Of a stretch of DNA of 64,000 bases, positions 1-8,007 are shown in pieces. This DNA comes from an uncultured Pelagibacteraceae bacterium. GTDB lineage: Bacteria; Pseudomonadota; Alphaproteobacteria; Pelagibacterales; Pelagibacteraceae. The position numbers and the translations under genes are program-made. The notes under the pieces were generated by a model that did no database searches, was not told the DNA's origin, and saw only the letters and a program-made list of their open reading frames with translations. The stretch lies in the NCBI GenBank assembly GCA_902518155.1, contig CABYFA010000001.1, positions 195,942-259,941 on the forward strand. The letters are read 5' to 3'. Each line of letters begins with the position of its first letter. Position 1 is the first letter of the stretch.

Positions 1-42
1 AACATTTAAAAATAAGTCTTCAAATTTTTTGTCTAATGACAT
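1..42 (-). CDS. start of an unidentified protein, cut off by the window edge
   Basis: Only the first 14 codons are visible, reading MSLDKKFEDLFLNV. The ATG shares a base with the TAA stop of the SbmA-like gene upstream (a TAATG junction), the coupling used throughout this window, so a translationally coupled gene is likely. The fragment is too short to identify a family. Confidence 0.5.
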   Translation of the reverse strand, partial: MSLDKKFEDLFLNV

Positions 43-1034
43 TATTTTGCAGTTTCAATAGATATGTTTTTCTCTAATTTTGACTCAAATTCTCTCAATC
101 TTTTCCAAACTGAGATTAGCTCAACAATAATTGGCCAACTTCTAACTAAATATTGCAGTGATGTTTCAACTCGACCAAAAGCTCTTATAATTTGTTGAAC
201 AAAACCGAGTGTTATTGCACCTGTCACTATCGTTGGTGCTAATGCTAAATATGGAACAATTACCATACCTTGTAAGTAACTCCATTTTACTGCATTAAAG
301 TAAAGGTAATGAAAATACATCTTATAATGAATCTTTCTAACACCTCCATAAAGATCTGTAATTTTTGCAGGTTGTGCACTTTCTTTAAAATCTTCTCCTA
401 AAACTAATTCTTTCCTATAAGCAGCCTCTTCTTTTTGAATATCATATTCAATTCCAGGAAGTTTAATTCCTACACTGGCCAATAATATTGTTCCACCCAG
501 TGCAGATATAATCGCGACCCAAACTAAAGCGTGTTCAACTTCGCCAATCCATGGTAACACTGTAATACTTTTTGATAAGCCCCATAAAATTGGAGTAAAA
601 GCAATCAACGTCATTACACTTCTCAGTAATTCAGCCCCTAGCCCTTCCATTATTCTAGCAAATTTAAGAGTGTCCTCCTGAACTCTTTGAGATGCTCCTT
701 CTATAGAAGAGGCATCATTCCATTTGTCGTGATAAAAATCTGCCATTGCAGTTCTCCATCTAAATGTCCAGTGGCTGGTAAAATAATCACTAAAAATAAC
801 TACTAAAATGTATACAGCTGCAATTTTAGCAAATGTAAAAAGATATGCGATAAATTCTTTTTCAGATACAGAATTAGGATTAGTGAGAGCTTTTTGTAAA
901 GTATCGTAAAATTCACCAAACCATTCATTAATTCTCACATCAAGTTGAACCTGATACCAAGTAGCCATTAAAATCAGTAACGTTCCACCTATACTCCATA
1001 AATACCATCTTCTATCTGTAAAAAATTTAAACAT
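42..1034 (-). CDS. sbmA: SbmA/BacA-like peptide transporter
   Basis: An inner-membrane protein of the SbmA/BacA family, proton-driven importers of peptides and modified peptide antibiotics that resemble the membrane half of an ABC exporter but lack the ATPase. Family signatures are clear: an RWRTAM segment after a membrane helix, the GASQRVQEDTLKFA motif, GIKLPG, AAYRKELVLGED and the C-terminal VELISVWKRLREFE. At 330 residues it is about 75 shorter than E. coli SbmA (406). The missing part is the N-terminal membrane segment, since the protein begins directly at the RWYLWSIGGT helix. It could be a natural short subfamily or a 5' truncation. Substrate in this organism is unknown. Confidence 0.85.
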   Translation of the reverse strand: MFKFFTDRRWYLWSIGGTLLILMATWYQVQLDVRINEWFGEFYDTLQKALTNPNSVSEKEFIAYLFTFAKIAAVYILVVIFSDYFTSHWTFRWRTAMADFYHDKWNDASSIEGASQRVQEDTLKFARIMEGLGAELLRSVMTLIAFTPILWGLSKSITVLPWIGEVEHALVWVAIISALGGTILLASVGIKLPGIEYDIQKEEAAYRKELVLGEDFKESAQPAKITDLYGGVRKIHYKMYFHYLYFNAVKWSYLQGMVIVPYLALAPTIVTGAITLGFVQQIIRAFGRVETSLQYLVRSWPIIVELISVWKRLREFESKLEKNISIETAK

Positions 1035-1041
1035 TATTTAT

Positions 1042-1323
1042 CTATTTTAAAAAATTATCTGCGTAGGATTTTTTTACTATTTTTCTTTTTTTTGGCTCAA
1101 TTAGTTCATAATCAATTTTTTTCTTCTTTGCATAATTTATTGCTAATTCTTTGGTTGAAAATTCTAATTTCAGCTCAGTATACGTATCATTAGAACTTTC
1201 CCATCCCATTAAAGGATTTTTTGTTGGATCATTAGTTTCAAATTCAAGTATCCATTTATCAAGTTTTCCTAAACCAGATTGCATTGCACTTTTATTAGGT
1301 ATGTAAATTTTTGCTTTTTTCAT
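1042..1323 (-). CDS. NADH-dehydrogenase (complex I) accessory subunit, NDUFS4/18-kDa family
   Basis: A 93-residue protein with the short ETC complex I subunit conserved region. Signs are the start KKAKIYIPNKSAMQSG, then WILEFE and NPLMGW, a core shared with NDUFS4-type accessory subunits of alphaproteobacterial and mitochondrial complex I. In the family this subunit sits on the matrix/cytosolic arm and helps assembly. A longer reading to 1359 would translate through a tRNA-Pro 3' fragment, so the ATG at 1323 is preferred. That ATG is only five bases after the CCA of the tRNA remnant, suggesting the gene once lay directly behind tRNA-Pro, before the islet now separating them arrived. Confidence 0.8.
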   Translation of the reverse strand: MKKAKIYIPNKSAMQSGLGKLDKWILEFETNDPTKNPLMGWESSNDTYTELKLEFSTKELAINYAKKKKIDYELIEPKKRKIVKKSYADNFLK

Positions 1324-1326
1324 ATC

Positions 1327-1352
1327 AATGGTCGGAGTGGCAGGATTCGAAC
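1327..1352 (-). repeat. tRNA-Pro 3'-end duplicate (distal att-like site)
   Basis: This 26-base stretch repeats the T-arm, acceptor 3' strand, CCA and two further bases of the tRNA-Pro gene at 2579-2604. The two copies have the same orientation and differ at one base (C at 1348, T at 2600). No other tRNA part is present here. A direct repeat of a tRNA 3' end is what a tyrosine-recombinase insertion leaves behind, so this is read as the displaced original 3' end. Confidence 0.85.
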
Positions 1353-1482
1353 TTCTCACCTAAAACTCCAATTTGTTAAGTGTTTATACTAGTTCTTCTT
1401 TAAATTGAATTGGAAAAATTGACAAATATACAAATAAATAACCATTGATTTTGTTGAGAGAGTTGCGATTGGCGACTCTTTA

Positions 1483-1501
1483 ACTCTCCATTTACTCTCC
1501 A
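1483..1501 (-). repeat. tandem octamer pair, distal side of islet
   Basis: Two copies of ACTCTCCA (TGGAGAGT on the minus strand) at 1483-1490 and 1494-1501, an 11-base period, about one helical turn. The same pair recurs at the other end of the islet. I read them as arm-type recombinase or excisionase binding sites. They could instead be operator sites for the islet genes. Confidence 0.6.
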
Positions 1502-1561
1502 CTTTTCTTGCCACCCCCTTATTAATATTTTTATAATCCTCCAATTAAAATTAAAATGAAA

Positions 1562-1831
1562 TTATTTATTATCTATATCCGCAACAAAATCCAGATAAGA
1601 TTGAGATTTATCAATACCGCATTTTTCCATATGTTCTGGAGATAATGGCGCGGCTGCTAAAACTGTTCCTATTGGAAATTCTTCTGCAGAAATCCAATCT
1701 TTAGTGTCAAAATCCCAAACAACAGACGCAGCTCCTTCATCTGTAGTTCTAGCAACAGCACAATACAAACCACCACTGTTTCGTGGAGATACAAGTAATT
1801 CAGTTGGTCTCTTAATTTTTGCTTCTATCAT
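1562..1831 (-). CDS. hypothetical islet protein, 89 aa
   Basis: I do not recognise this protein. It is soluble, with no membrane segment or signal peptide, and mildly acidic. It contains a YCAVARTTDEGAASVVWDF stretch and one further Cys near the C-terminus. A hand count of the gene gives about 37 % G+C, clearly above the surrounding genes, which suggests recent acquisition. It follows the 209-residue ORF by 21 bases on the same strand, so the two probably form one transcript. Both lie between the duplicated tRNA-Pro ends and are the islet's only cargo. Confidence 0.6.
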   Translation of the reverse strand: MIEAKIKRPTELLVSPRNSGGLYCAVARTTDEGAASVVWDFDTKDWISAEEFPIGTVLAAAPLSPEHMEKCGIDKSQSYLDFVADIDNK

Positions 1832-1852
1832 TTAAATCCTCTCAAAATCCTC

Positions 1853-2482
1853 TCATTTTTCTTTTACAAAATTTTTAATTGTGGTTCTGAAATAACTAAG
1901 ATTTTTATGGTGTTGATTGATGCTGGATTCAAAAAGAATTCTATATTTCTTCCTTTTACTATCTTCATAATCTAAAACAAAAGTCATATAATTCTTTATC
2001 TTACCTAAATTGATAAATTTCTTAATTTCTTTTTTTTCAAAGCTCCATGCGAAATAAAAATCATCTAATTCTTTATTTTTTAAATCTAATGCATTTGATG
2101 CAAAACTATCCCATTCGAAAAGAGGTTTTTTTTTATGAAAATTATCTAATTCGAAAAGAATCTTTTTTCTATTTATTAAAAATAAGTTTGCATTTAATAT
2201 TGGAAGATTCTTATCTTTTGGAAAATGTAGTTCCATTATTAATTTAGGTTTAGAAATATTTTTTTTTATAAGTTTTTTTAGAGAAGATCCGATGTCTAAA
2301 GTTATACAGCAAGTGATATCTCTCTTATCTCCTATTAAAAATAAACCTATAGCTCTAGGAGAGCTTTTAGACCCCCTTATTATAATGTTTTTATCAATCG
2401 TATCTAATACATCGAAATAATTATTATCCGAGTTATCAGAATCAGCACTTTTGAATCTGTACCCAACAAATTTTGACATCAC
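1853..2482 (-). CDS. hypothetical islet protein, 209 aa
   Basis: No family recognised. The protein is Lys-rich and soluble-looking, without a convincing membrane helix or signal peptide. The N-terminal quarter is polar (SADSDNSDNN) and the rest alternates beta-like hydrophobic runs with basic segments. Translation can begin at either of two adjacent ATG codons (2482 or 2479). Base composition is AT-rich like the host, unlike its 89-residue partner, so the two cargo genes may have different histories. It lies 33 bases from the proximal octamer pair, whose binding protein could therefore also affect its promoter. A role in phage defence or element maintenance is possible from context alone. Confidence 0.6.
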   Translation of the reverse strand: MMSKFVGYRFKSADSDNSDNNYFDVLDTIDKNIIIRGSKSSPRAIGLFLIGDKRDITCCITLDIGSSLKKLIKKNISKPKLIMELHFPKDKNLPILNANLFLINRKKILFELDNFHKKKPLFEWDSFASNALDLKNKELDDFYFAWSFEKKEIKKFINLGKIKNYMTFVLDYEDSKRKKYRILFESSINQHHKNLSYFRTTIKNFVKEK

Positions 2483-2515
2483 CCTACTCTATCATAAATG
2501 AAATTAACTTCATTC

Positions 2516-2535
2516 ACTCTCCACTTTACTCTCCA
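2516..2535 (-). repeat. tandem octamer pair, proximal side of islet
   Basis: Two copies of ACTCTCCA at 2516-2523 and 2528-2535 (12-base period), matching the pair at 1483-1501. Both pairs contain TTTACTCTCCA. The pair lies about 45 bases from the tRNA-Pro 3' end, between the end of the tRNA and the first islet gene, as an integrase arm site would. Confidence 0.6.
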
Positions 2536-2580
2536 TTTATGTATTAATGTTAAAAAAGGATTGATAAGACTTGCTTATAA

Positions 2581-2657
<77 letters not shown>

Positions 2658-2666
2658 GATGGTGTA

Positions 2667-2694
2667 CTAATACAGAAGTTCCTAATTTTTTCAA
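2667..2694 (-). promoter_or_regulatory. probable sigma70-type promoter of tRNA-Pro
   Basis: On the minus strand TTGAAA (2694-2689) is followed after 16 bases by TATTAG (2672-2667), ending about 10 bases before the tRNA 5' end. Both hexamers are close to the sigma70 consensus. No experimental start is known. Confidence 0.5.
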
Positions 2695-2749
2695 TGAGTA
2701 AAGATAGTAAAATAAAGGTAATTTTTTAAGAATCTGATATAAAATCGGC

Positions 2750-3223
2750 ATGATTATCGAGTGCATTTGTGGCGAAAAAAAATTTGAGGTTAGCCCTGAA
2801 TTGATCCCAGCATCTGGTAGAACTATCAAATGTGGATCATGTGATAAAATTTGGTTTTATAAACCAGAGAATTTAGAAAATAAAAATCAAAAAGATTTAA
2901 TTATTGAAAACGAATTACCAATTAACTCACCTAAATCGTTTAAAAAAAAACAATCGCCCGATCCTGTAACAAATCAAAGTTATTCTGAAATAGATGATAA
3001 AAAAAATTATGAGATAACACAATATAAACCAAAAAAAAGCCTGTCTTTTTTAAAATTTCTTTCCTATTTAATAGTATTACTGATCTCTTTTATTGCAATA
3101 TTAATAGTAATAGATACTTTTAACACATTTTTATATCAATTCTTCCCTGGTCTTGAACTAATTATGTTTAACCTTTTTGAAACATTGAAAGATATAGAAT
3201 TATTTATTAGAGACTTAATTTAA
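2750..3223 (+). CDS. zinc-ribbon (MJ0042-type) single-pass membrane protein
   Basis: The first 40 residues form a small zinc ribbon with two cysteine pairs (CICG and CGSC), typical of the MJ0042/zinc_ribbon_5 family common in proteobacteria. A Lys/Asn-rich linker follows, then one hydrophobic helix (about residues 102-125, FLSYLIVLLISFIAILIVI) and a short tail. It is likely anchored in the inner membrane with the ribbon in the cytoplasm. The role of this family is poorly defined. It stops two bases before nhaA, so the two are probably co-transcribed. Confidence 0.75.
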   Translation: MIIECICGEKKFEVSPELIPASGRTIKCGSCDKIWFYKPENLENKNQKDLIIENELPINSPKSFKKKQSPDPVTNQSYSEIDDKKNYEITQYKPKKSLSFLKFLSYLIVLLISFIAILIVIDTFNTFLYQFFPGLELIMFNLFETLKDIELFIRDLI

Positions 3224-3225
3224 TA

Positions 3226-4398
3226 ATGATTAACAACTTATCTAAACCTTTTAAATGGTTTTTTAAACTTGAATCAGCTAGTGGTTTAGTTTTGCTATTT
3301 GCGGCTATAATTGCATTAATAATCAGTAACTCTAATTTATCTGATTTATATTTTTCAACTTTAAACAATTATTTATTTATAGGTATTAACAACTTTGGGT
3401 TAAAATTATCTGTTTTACATTGGATTAATGACGCCTTAATGGCAATATTTTTTTTCTTTGTCACTTTAGAAATAAAAAGAGAATTTTTACAAGGAGAGCT
3501 TTCAAATATAAAACAAGCTTTACTTCCAATAATTGCTGCTGTTGGTGGGATGTTAGTCCCTGCATTGTTTTATGTATTTATAAACTTTGGTGATAACGAA
3601 ACTATGAATGGATGGGCTATTCCCTCAGCCACTGATATTGCTTTCTCACTTGGTGTATTATCTCTATTGGGAAAGAGAGTACCATTATCTCTGAAAGTTT
3701 TTTTAACCGCTTTAGCAATTATTGATGACTTAGGAGCGATTGTTATCATTGCTTTATTTTATTCAGGTGACTTAAGTATTAAATACTTAACGCTTATGCT
3801 GTTAGCTTTTATTTTCCTGTTAGTAATAAATAAATTTAATATAAAAAAATTTTTACCTTACTTGGTTGTAGGTATATTTCTGTGGGACTTTACCCATAAT
3901 TCAGGTATTCACGCTACTATTGCTGGAGTTTTATTAGCCATGACCATACCTCACCGAAAGAAAGAAAAAGATTTTTCTTTATTAATCAAAGTTGAACATG
4001 CAATAAGTCCCTACGTAGCTTTTGGTATTATGCCTTTATTTGCTTTTGCCAATGCTGGAGTATCTCTAGAGGGCTTATCTTTTAGTTCTTTGTTAGACAA
4101 AGTGCCACTTGGAATTTTATTAGGATTATTTGTAGGTAAACAATTAGGTGTGTTTGTATTTTCATATGTAGCTATTAAAACAAAAATTGCTCAAATGCCT
4201 AATAATTCAAATTGGTATAACTTTTATGGCGTGGGTGTTCTAACTGGTATTGGCTTCACAATGAGTCTTTTTGTTGGAAATTTAGCTTTTATTGAGAATA
4301 TGCAATATATGGATGGTGTAAAAATAGGAGTACTAACTGGGTCACTTTTATCCACTTTATTTGGTTACTTTTTAATACTACTTACACCTAATAAATGA
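3226..4398 (+). CDS. nhaA: Na+/H+ antiporter NhaA
   Basis: An inner-membrane sodium/proton antiporter that exports Na+ against proton influx, fitting a marine lifestyle. The length (390) matches E. coli NhaA (388). The discontinuous-helix signature PSATDIAFSLGVLSLLG and the ion-binding aspartate pair in ALAIIDDLGAIVIIALFY are both present. About twelve hydrophobic helices are visible. The last codon overlaps the ATG of the peroxidase gene by four bases, so these genes are translationally coupled. Confidence 0.97.
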   Translation: MINNLSKPFKWFFKLESASGLVLLFAAIIALIISNSNLSDLYFSTLNNYLFIGINNFGLKLSVLHWINDALMAIFFFFVTLEIKREFLQGELSNIKQALLPIIAAVGGMLVPALFYVFINFGDNETMNGWAIPSATDIAFSLGVLSLLGKRVPLSLKVFLTALAIIDDLGAIVIIALFYSGDLSIKYLTLMLLAFIFLLVINKFNIKKFLPYLVVGIFLWDFTHNSGIHATIAGVLLAMTIPHRKKEKDFSLLIKVEHAISPYVAFGIMPLFAFANAGVSLEGLSFSSLLDKVPLGILLGLFVGKQLGVFVFSYVAIKTKIAQMPNNSNWYNFYGVGVLTGIGFTMSLFVGNLAFIENMQYMDGVKIGVLTGSLLSTLFGYFLILLTPNK

Positions 4399-4940
4399 CA
4401 AAAAAATTTATATTAGGTTTTACAATAATTATGTTTTTTTTTAAAAGTCCAGCTATCGCAAATTATGAAAAAACTTTTTTTGATCTAAATATTGAGAGCA
4501 TATCGGGCGATATAATAAATTTTAGTGATTTTAAAAATAATGCAGTATTAGTTGTAAATACAGCAAGCTATTGTGGATTTACAAATCAATATGAAGAACT
4601 TCAAATTCTTTGGGATAAATATAAAAGTAAGGGTTTAGTTGTTCTTGCTGTACCGTCAAATTCATTTAATCAAGAGAAAAATAAAAACTCAGAAGTTAAA
4701 GAATTTTGTGAAGTAAATTTTAATATCACCTTTCCACTTTCAGCTATTACTGAGGTAAAAGGAAATAATGCACATGAGTTATTTAAATGGGCTAAAACTA
4801 ATCATGGTAGCTCAGCAGTACCTAAGTGGAATTTTCACAAGATTTTAATAAACAAAGCAGGAAAAATTGAGGATACATTTTCCTCTTTCACTAAACCATT
4901 ATCAAATAAAATAATTAATAAAATAGAGAGTATTTTATAG
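4395..4940 (+). CDS. exported glutathione-peroxidase-family thiol peroxidase
   Basis: A thioredoxin-fold peroxidase of the GPx/BtuE family with an N-terminal signal peptide (about residues 1-22, cleavage near AIA-N), placing it in the periplasm. The peroxidatic Cys is Cys60 in TASYCGFTN, and the WNF motif holds the Trp and Asn of the catalytic tetrad. The usual Gln of the CNQF motif is replaced (VPSNSFNQE), as in many proteobacterial GPx-like proteins, so the reductant may be thioredoxin rather than glutathione. Its 3' end overlaps the convergent MBL gene by six bases. Confidence 0.85.
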   Translation: MTKKFILGFTIIMFFFKSPAIANYEKTFFDLNIESISGDIINFSDFKNNAVLVVNTASYCGFTNQYEELQILWDKYKSKGLVVLAVPSNSFNQEKNKNSEVKEFCEVNFNITFPLSAITEVKGNNAHELFKWAKTNHGSSAVPKWNFHKILINKAGKIEDTFSSFTKPLSNKIINKIESIL

Positions 4941-5705
4941 ATTTAGAGTAAGCCCATCGAAAGCAGGTATTGTGTTTTTTGGTAAAATTTTCATGAGAAC
5001 TTTGTAATCTAATACTGGAGATAAATTGGTTAAAATAGCTTTTTTAGGTTTAAACTTTCTAATCATAGAAAGAGAGGTCTCTAAATTAAAATGTGATGGA
5101 TGATAATTATACCAAAGGCAATCTATGATTAAAAACTTCAAATTTTTGAAATATCTAAAATCTTTAGTGTAAATTTTACTTACATCGCTTATATAAGCCA
5201 ATTTCTTATCAATTATAAAGCAATTAGATTTAACTTTTCCGTGTTCAACTTTAATAGATTTAACAGAAATTTTTTTCTTATCATTAGATGTAAAAAAAGT
5301 TTTTGGTAATTTATGCAATCTTAAAGTAGCAGGATATTCCCTAGAGTAACTTTTGAATATATATGAAAAACTATTTTTTAAATATTTAGAAGTAAATGGA
5401 TCAGCATATACATCGATTTGATTTTTGCTGCTTATATAAAATGATCTTAGATCATTTATTCCATGTGTTTGATCACCATGCATATGTGAAAAAAGCACTT
5501 TATCTATTTTCTTAATCTTATGTCTTAATAATTGTTGACGTAAATCAGGTGAAGTATCAATCAATATATTTTGATTAGAGGTTTTTAATAGTGCAGAACA
5601 TCGTGTTCTATAATTCTTCTTGATTTTAGGATCACAATTACCAAAAAAGCCATCTGGTCTTGGTACACCCATTGAACTACCACAACCAAGTATTATGAAC
5701 TTCAT
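4935..5705 (-). CDS. MBL-fold metallohydrolase, PhnP-like
   Basis: A metallo-beta-lactamase-fold hydrolase of the PhnP-like phosphodiesterase group. It opens with LGCGSSMGVPRPD and has the metal motif HMHGDQTHG (His74, His76, Asp78, His81), then LIIDCLWY and a late ILTNLSP where a metal-binding region is expected. The D-Q variant of the motif is usual for the alphaproteobacterial members next to tatD. It is the last gene of the tmk-holB-metG-tatD run, six bases after tatD. The physiological substrate is not established for this branch. Confidence 0.8.
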   Translation of the reverse strand: MKFIILGCGSSMGVPRPDGFFGNCDPKIKKNYRTRCSALLKTSNQNILIDTSPDLRQQLLRHKIKKIDKVLFSHMHGDQTHGINDLRSFYISSKNQIDVYADPFTSKYLKNSFSYIFKSYSREYPATLRLHKLPKTFFTSNDKKKISVKSIKVEHGKVKSNCFIIDKKLAYISDVSKIYTKDFRYFKNLKFLIIDCLWYNYHPSHFNLETSLSMIRKFKPKKAILTNLSPVLDYKVLMKILPKNTIPAFDGLTLNL

Positions 5706-5711
5706 ATAATT

Positions 5712-6473
5712 TTAATTAAAAAAAAGATTATTAAAATTATTAGTGGTAATTTTGATAAGTTCAGATTTTTCAATGCCTTTTATTTCTGCAAGTTTGGCTG
5801 CAGTAAAATCTATAAATGATGGTTCATTTTTTTTTCCTCGATTTGGCACTGGAGCTAAAAAAGGACTATCTGTTTCAATGAGAATTCTATCTAATGGAAG
5901 AGACTTAAATGTATTTTGAAGATCAACAGAATTTTTAAAAGTGATAATACCACTTGCAGAAAAATAAGAATTAAATTTTAAAAGCTTATCTGCAAATTTT
6001 TGAGATCCTGTGAAACAATGCATCAAAATTTTTAACTTTTCATCTTTATATTCATTTAATACTTCGTAAGTTTTTTTTTCAGCATTTCTTGAATGAATAA
6101 TTAATGGTATATTTGCTTCTAATGCAGCTTTAATATGTATTTTAAAACTTTCTATTTGTTTATCTCTATCTGAATTATCATAATAAAAATCAAGACCAGT
6201 TTCCCCTACACCAATAATTTTTTTATTTTCATTTAAATTTTTTATAAAAAATTCTGAGTTGACATTATTTTTATCTGCTTCATGAGGGTGAATCCCAATT
6301 GTACCAAATATAATTTCATCTTTATTTACAATGTCTTTAACTCTGGAAAAGCTTTCAATAGATGTTGAGATTGTTAATAATTTTTTTACACCAATTTCTT
6401 TTGATCGCTGTATAACATTTTTTAAATCACTAAATAATGGCTCATGATCTAGATGACAATGTGAATCAATCAT
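5712..6473 (-). CDS. tatD: TatD-family metal-dependent deoxyribonuclease
   Basis: A TIM-barrel metal hydrolase of the TatD/YcfH family, 253 residues, normal length. Metal ligands are visible in SHCHLDH at the N-terminus, GVGETGLDFYY, IHSRNA, MHCFTG and the terminal LIETDSPFLAP. Members act as 3'-5' DNA exonucleases or D-aminoacyl-tRNA deacylases. It overlaps the end of metG by eight bases, the common metG-tatD arrangement. Confidence 0.93.
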   Translation of the reverse strand: MIDSHCHLDHEPLFSDLKNVIQRSKEIGVKKLLTISTSIESFSRVKDIVNKDEIIFGTIGIHPHEADKNNVNSEFFIKNLNENKKIIGVGETGLDFYYDNSDRDKQIESFKIHIKAALEANIPLIIHSRNAEKKTYEVLNEYKDEKLKILMHCFTGSQKFADKLLKFNSYFSASGIITFKNSVDLQNTFKSLPLDRILIETDSPFLAPVPNRGKKNEPSFIDFTAAKLAEIKGIEKSELIKITTNNFNNLFFN

Positions 6474-8007
6474 TCTCTTTTTCTATTTTGTTAAATAATA
6501 TATCAATTTTATTAATAGCACTTCCTTTTTTTAAAAATTCATTATTTCCAATTGACTGAAAAGTTACATCTTTTTCTTCAAGATTGAAAATTTTTAGTGC
6601 TTTAATAGATGATTGTGGAATAATTGGATATAATAAAAAAGTTACTTTTCTAACAATTTCAAGAGTTGTATAAACTATTGTATTTAACCTAATTTTATCA
6701 TCTTTTTTTTTCCACGGCTCCTGGTCATTAAAATATTTATTGGCTTCAAATAATCGATTTACAATATAATCAATATAATAATTAATATTTTGATTGTCTA
6801 TTTCCGATCTCAACTTATCCAAATTCTGACTATATTCATGTAAAATTTTTATATCATCATTTTCAAATTTAATTTTTTCTGGCACCTTGCTATCACAATT
6901 TTTAATAATAAATGCAGATACACGTTGGCATAAATTACCAAAATTATTGGCTAAATCACTATTAATACAATCTTCTAATCTTTCTTGAGAAATATTACCA
7001 TCATTTCCAAATGAAACTTCCTTTATTAAATAATATCTCAAAGGATCCAGTCCATATTTTTTTATAATTTCTAATGGATCCAATATATTTCCTTTTGATT
7101 TAGACATTTTTTCCTCATTAGATAATATCCATCCATGTCCATAAACTTTTTTTGGAGGAGTAATTTTTGCAGCCAATAAGAACGCAGGCCAATATATTGC
7201 ATGAAATCTTAATATATCTTTTCCAATCAAATGAACAGATGCTGGCCAAAATTTTTTATATAATTCATCATCTTTATTGGGATAATTTAAAGCACTAATA
7301 TAATTAGTGAGAGCATCCAACCACACATAAATTACGTGTTCATTATCATTTGGAACTTTAATACCCCAAGAAAAACTTTTTCTACTTACTGACAAATCTT
7401 TTAATCCACTTTTAACAAAACTTATGACTTCATTTTTTCTAGACGCTGGAGAAATAAAATCAGGATTTTTTTCATAAAATTCTAATAATGGCTTTTCCCA
7501 CTTAGATAATCTAAAAAAATAAGACTCCTCATCAACCCATTCAACAGGAGATTTAGATGATATGGCCACTTTTTTATTATCAAGATCTTCAATTTCATCC
7601 TCATTGTAAAACGCTTCATCCGATACTGAATACCAACCAGAATATTTTGATAAATAAATGTCATCATTTTTTTTTAATTCTTCCCATAAATATTGAACAG
7701 ATTTTTTATGTCGAGACTCAGTTGTTCTTATGAAATCATTATTTGTTAAATTTAAAGTTTTTGATAAATTCTTGAATGTTTTACTAATTTCATCGCAGAA
7801 CTCTAGAGGTTCAACTCCTTTTTTTTCAGCAGCTCTTTGAATTTTTAAACCATGTTCATCAGTCCCAGTCAGAAAATAAACTTTAAATCCATCTATTCTT
7901 TTAAACCTAGCAAAAAAATCAGCAATAATACTCGAATAAGCATGTCCCATATGTGGTTTTGCTGAGGGATAATAAATGGGTGTTGTAATATAATAATTTT
8001 TATCCAT
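6466..8007 (-). CDS. metG: methionyl-tRNA synthetase
   Basis: Charges tRNA-Met. Class I signatures are present: PSAKPHMGHAY (HIGH box), GTDEHGLK, and [10 protein letters not shown] (KMSKS box). At 513 residues it is the short form without the C-terminal tRNA-binding dimerisation domain. The connective peptide has YSGWYSVSDEAFY, with no zinc-knuckle cysteines. It overlaps holB by eight bases and tatD by eight bases, making one operon. Confidence 0.97.
   Translation of the reverse strand: MDKNYYITTPIYYPSAKPHMGHAYSSIIADFFARFKRIDGFKVYFLTGTDEHGLKIQRAAEKKGVEPLEFCDEISKTFKNLSKTLNLTNNDFIRTTESRHKKSVQYLWEELKKNDDIYLSKYSGWYSVSDEAFYNEDEIEDLDNKKVAISSKSPVEWVDEESYFFRLSKWEKPLLEFYEKNPDFISPASRKNEVISFVKSGLKDLSVSRKSFSWGIKVPNDNEHVIYVWLDALTNYISALNYPNKDDELYKKFWPASVHLIGKDILRFHAIYWPAFLLAAKITPPKKVYGHGWILSNEEKMSKSKGNILDPLEIIKKYGLDPLRYYLIKEVSFGNDGNISQERLEDCINSDLANNFGNLCQRVSAFIIKNCDSKVPEKIKFENDDIKILHEYSQNLDKLRSEIDNQNINYYIDYIVNRLFEANKYFNDQEPWKKKDDKIRLNTIVYTTLEIVRKVTFLLYPIIPQSSIKALKIFNLEEKDVTFQSIGNNEFLKKGSAINKIDILFNKIEKEND

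Noticed and set aside
2047-2247. Plus-strand ORF inside the 209-residue islet gene
   Set aside because: Shadow frame with no recognisable product and no ribosome binding site.
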